6,221 nt of DNA from the NCBI GenBank assembly GCA_029261305.1, contig JAJDBO010000126.1:1-6221 (forward strand), given 5' to 3'. Origin of the DNA: Nitrospirales bacterium. GTDB taxonomy: Bacteria > Nitrospirota > Nitrospiria > Nitrospirales > UBA8639. The notes below the pieces were generated by a model that was given only the letters and a program-made list of their open reading frames with translations, did not search any database and was not told where the DNA came from. The position numbers and the translations under genes are program-made. Of the stretch, positions 6,024-6,221 are shown one piece after another (within the stretch, counting starts at the first letter, position 1; each line of letters starts with the position of its first letter).

Positions 6024-6221
6024 TCAGCGTCTTTTCATATGCGCCACCTGAGAAAAATATTCCACGAACGATCGCATGCCACCTGAGGCTTGGCCCCAAT
6101 CAAAAAATTCATTTGGGGCATGGTAGCCATGCTCAGGGAGGCTGAGGCCCATGAATAAAATGGGCACGTTCCAAGATCGTTGCATGAGTTTGACGGCGCC
6201 AATCGATCCACCTTCACGGAC
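6024..6221 (-). CDS. M20-type metallopeptidase, C-terminal fragment cut by the window edge
   Basis: The minus strand from the right edge is open for 65 residues to TGA at 6026-6024. It begins [10 protein letters not shown] and continues through [16 protein letters not shown] to a final [15 protein letters not shown]. The pairing of REGGSI with HAPNE about 30 residues later is the signature of the C-terminal catalytic part of M20 (ArgE/DapE/carnosinase-like) zinc peptidases, where the histidine of HAPNE is a metal ligand and the Glu-Gly-Gly segment lies in the substrate region. Substrate cannot be told from this fragment. No start codon is inside the window, so it is easy to miss. A competing frame at 6035-6217 gives only a low-complexity translation. 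It heads the probable three-gene minus-strand operon. Confidence 0.85.
   Translation of the reverse strand, partial: VREGGSIGAVKLMQRSWNVPILFMGLSLPEHGYHAPNEFFDWGQASGGMRSFVEYFSQVAHMKRR

Noticed and set aside
6035..6217. Minus-strand 60-residue frame at the right edge
   Set aside because: The neighbouring frame encodes the recognisable M20 peptidase C-terminus (REGGSI...HAPNE) over the same bases.
1..6221. CRISPR array, tRNA or rRNA gene
   Set aside because: I saw no regularly spaced direct repeats, cloverleaf with CCA-type acceptor, or rRNA-like sequence on either strand.

Overview
The window looks like a stretch of a Gram-negative-type bacterial chromosome of medium GC. It holds one universal housekeeping gene (der), a single-gene candidate conflict or stress ATPase, and a minus-strand operon of envelope-type genes. 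The organism is not certain. Two copies of a hairpin-rich intergenic repeat, with spurious reading frames running through them, remind me of repeats in Nitrospira-type (Nitrospirota) genomes. That is recollection, not a search result.

Layout: (1) 1-228, + strand: the 3' end of a small two-helix membrane protein, cut by the window edge. (2) 470-1783, + strand: complete der (EngA), a double GTPase for 50S ribosome assembly, followed by a long hairpin at 1786-1828. (3) 1849-2042: repeat copy A. (4) 2194-4797, - strand and convergent with der: an 867-residue protein with an N-terminal HD-type metal site and a central Hsp90/GHKL ATPase. It has its own leader and no partner gene. (5) 5070-5248: repeat copy B, inverted relative to A, containing a 90-base nested palindrome. 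(6) 6221-5302, - strand: the C-terminus of an M20-type metallopeptidase (cut by the window edge), then a two-helix membrane protein, then an exported Trp- and Cys-containing protein. These last three are probably one operon.

The main candidate for new biology is the HD + Hsp90-like ATPase gene. It sits alone between inverted copies of the same structured repeat. Both copies also lie just downstream of a gene and in its reading direction, so they may be 3'-end elements and not the ends of a mobile unit. The sequence alone does not decide between these.
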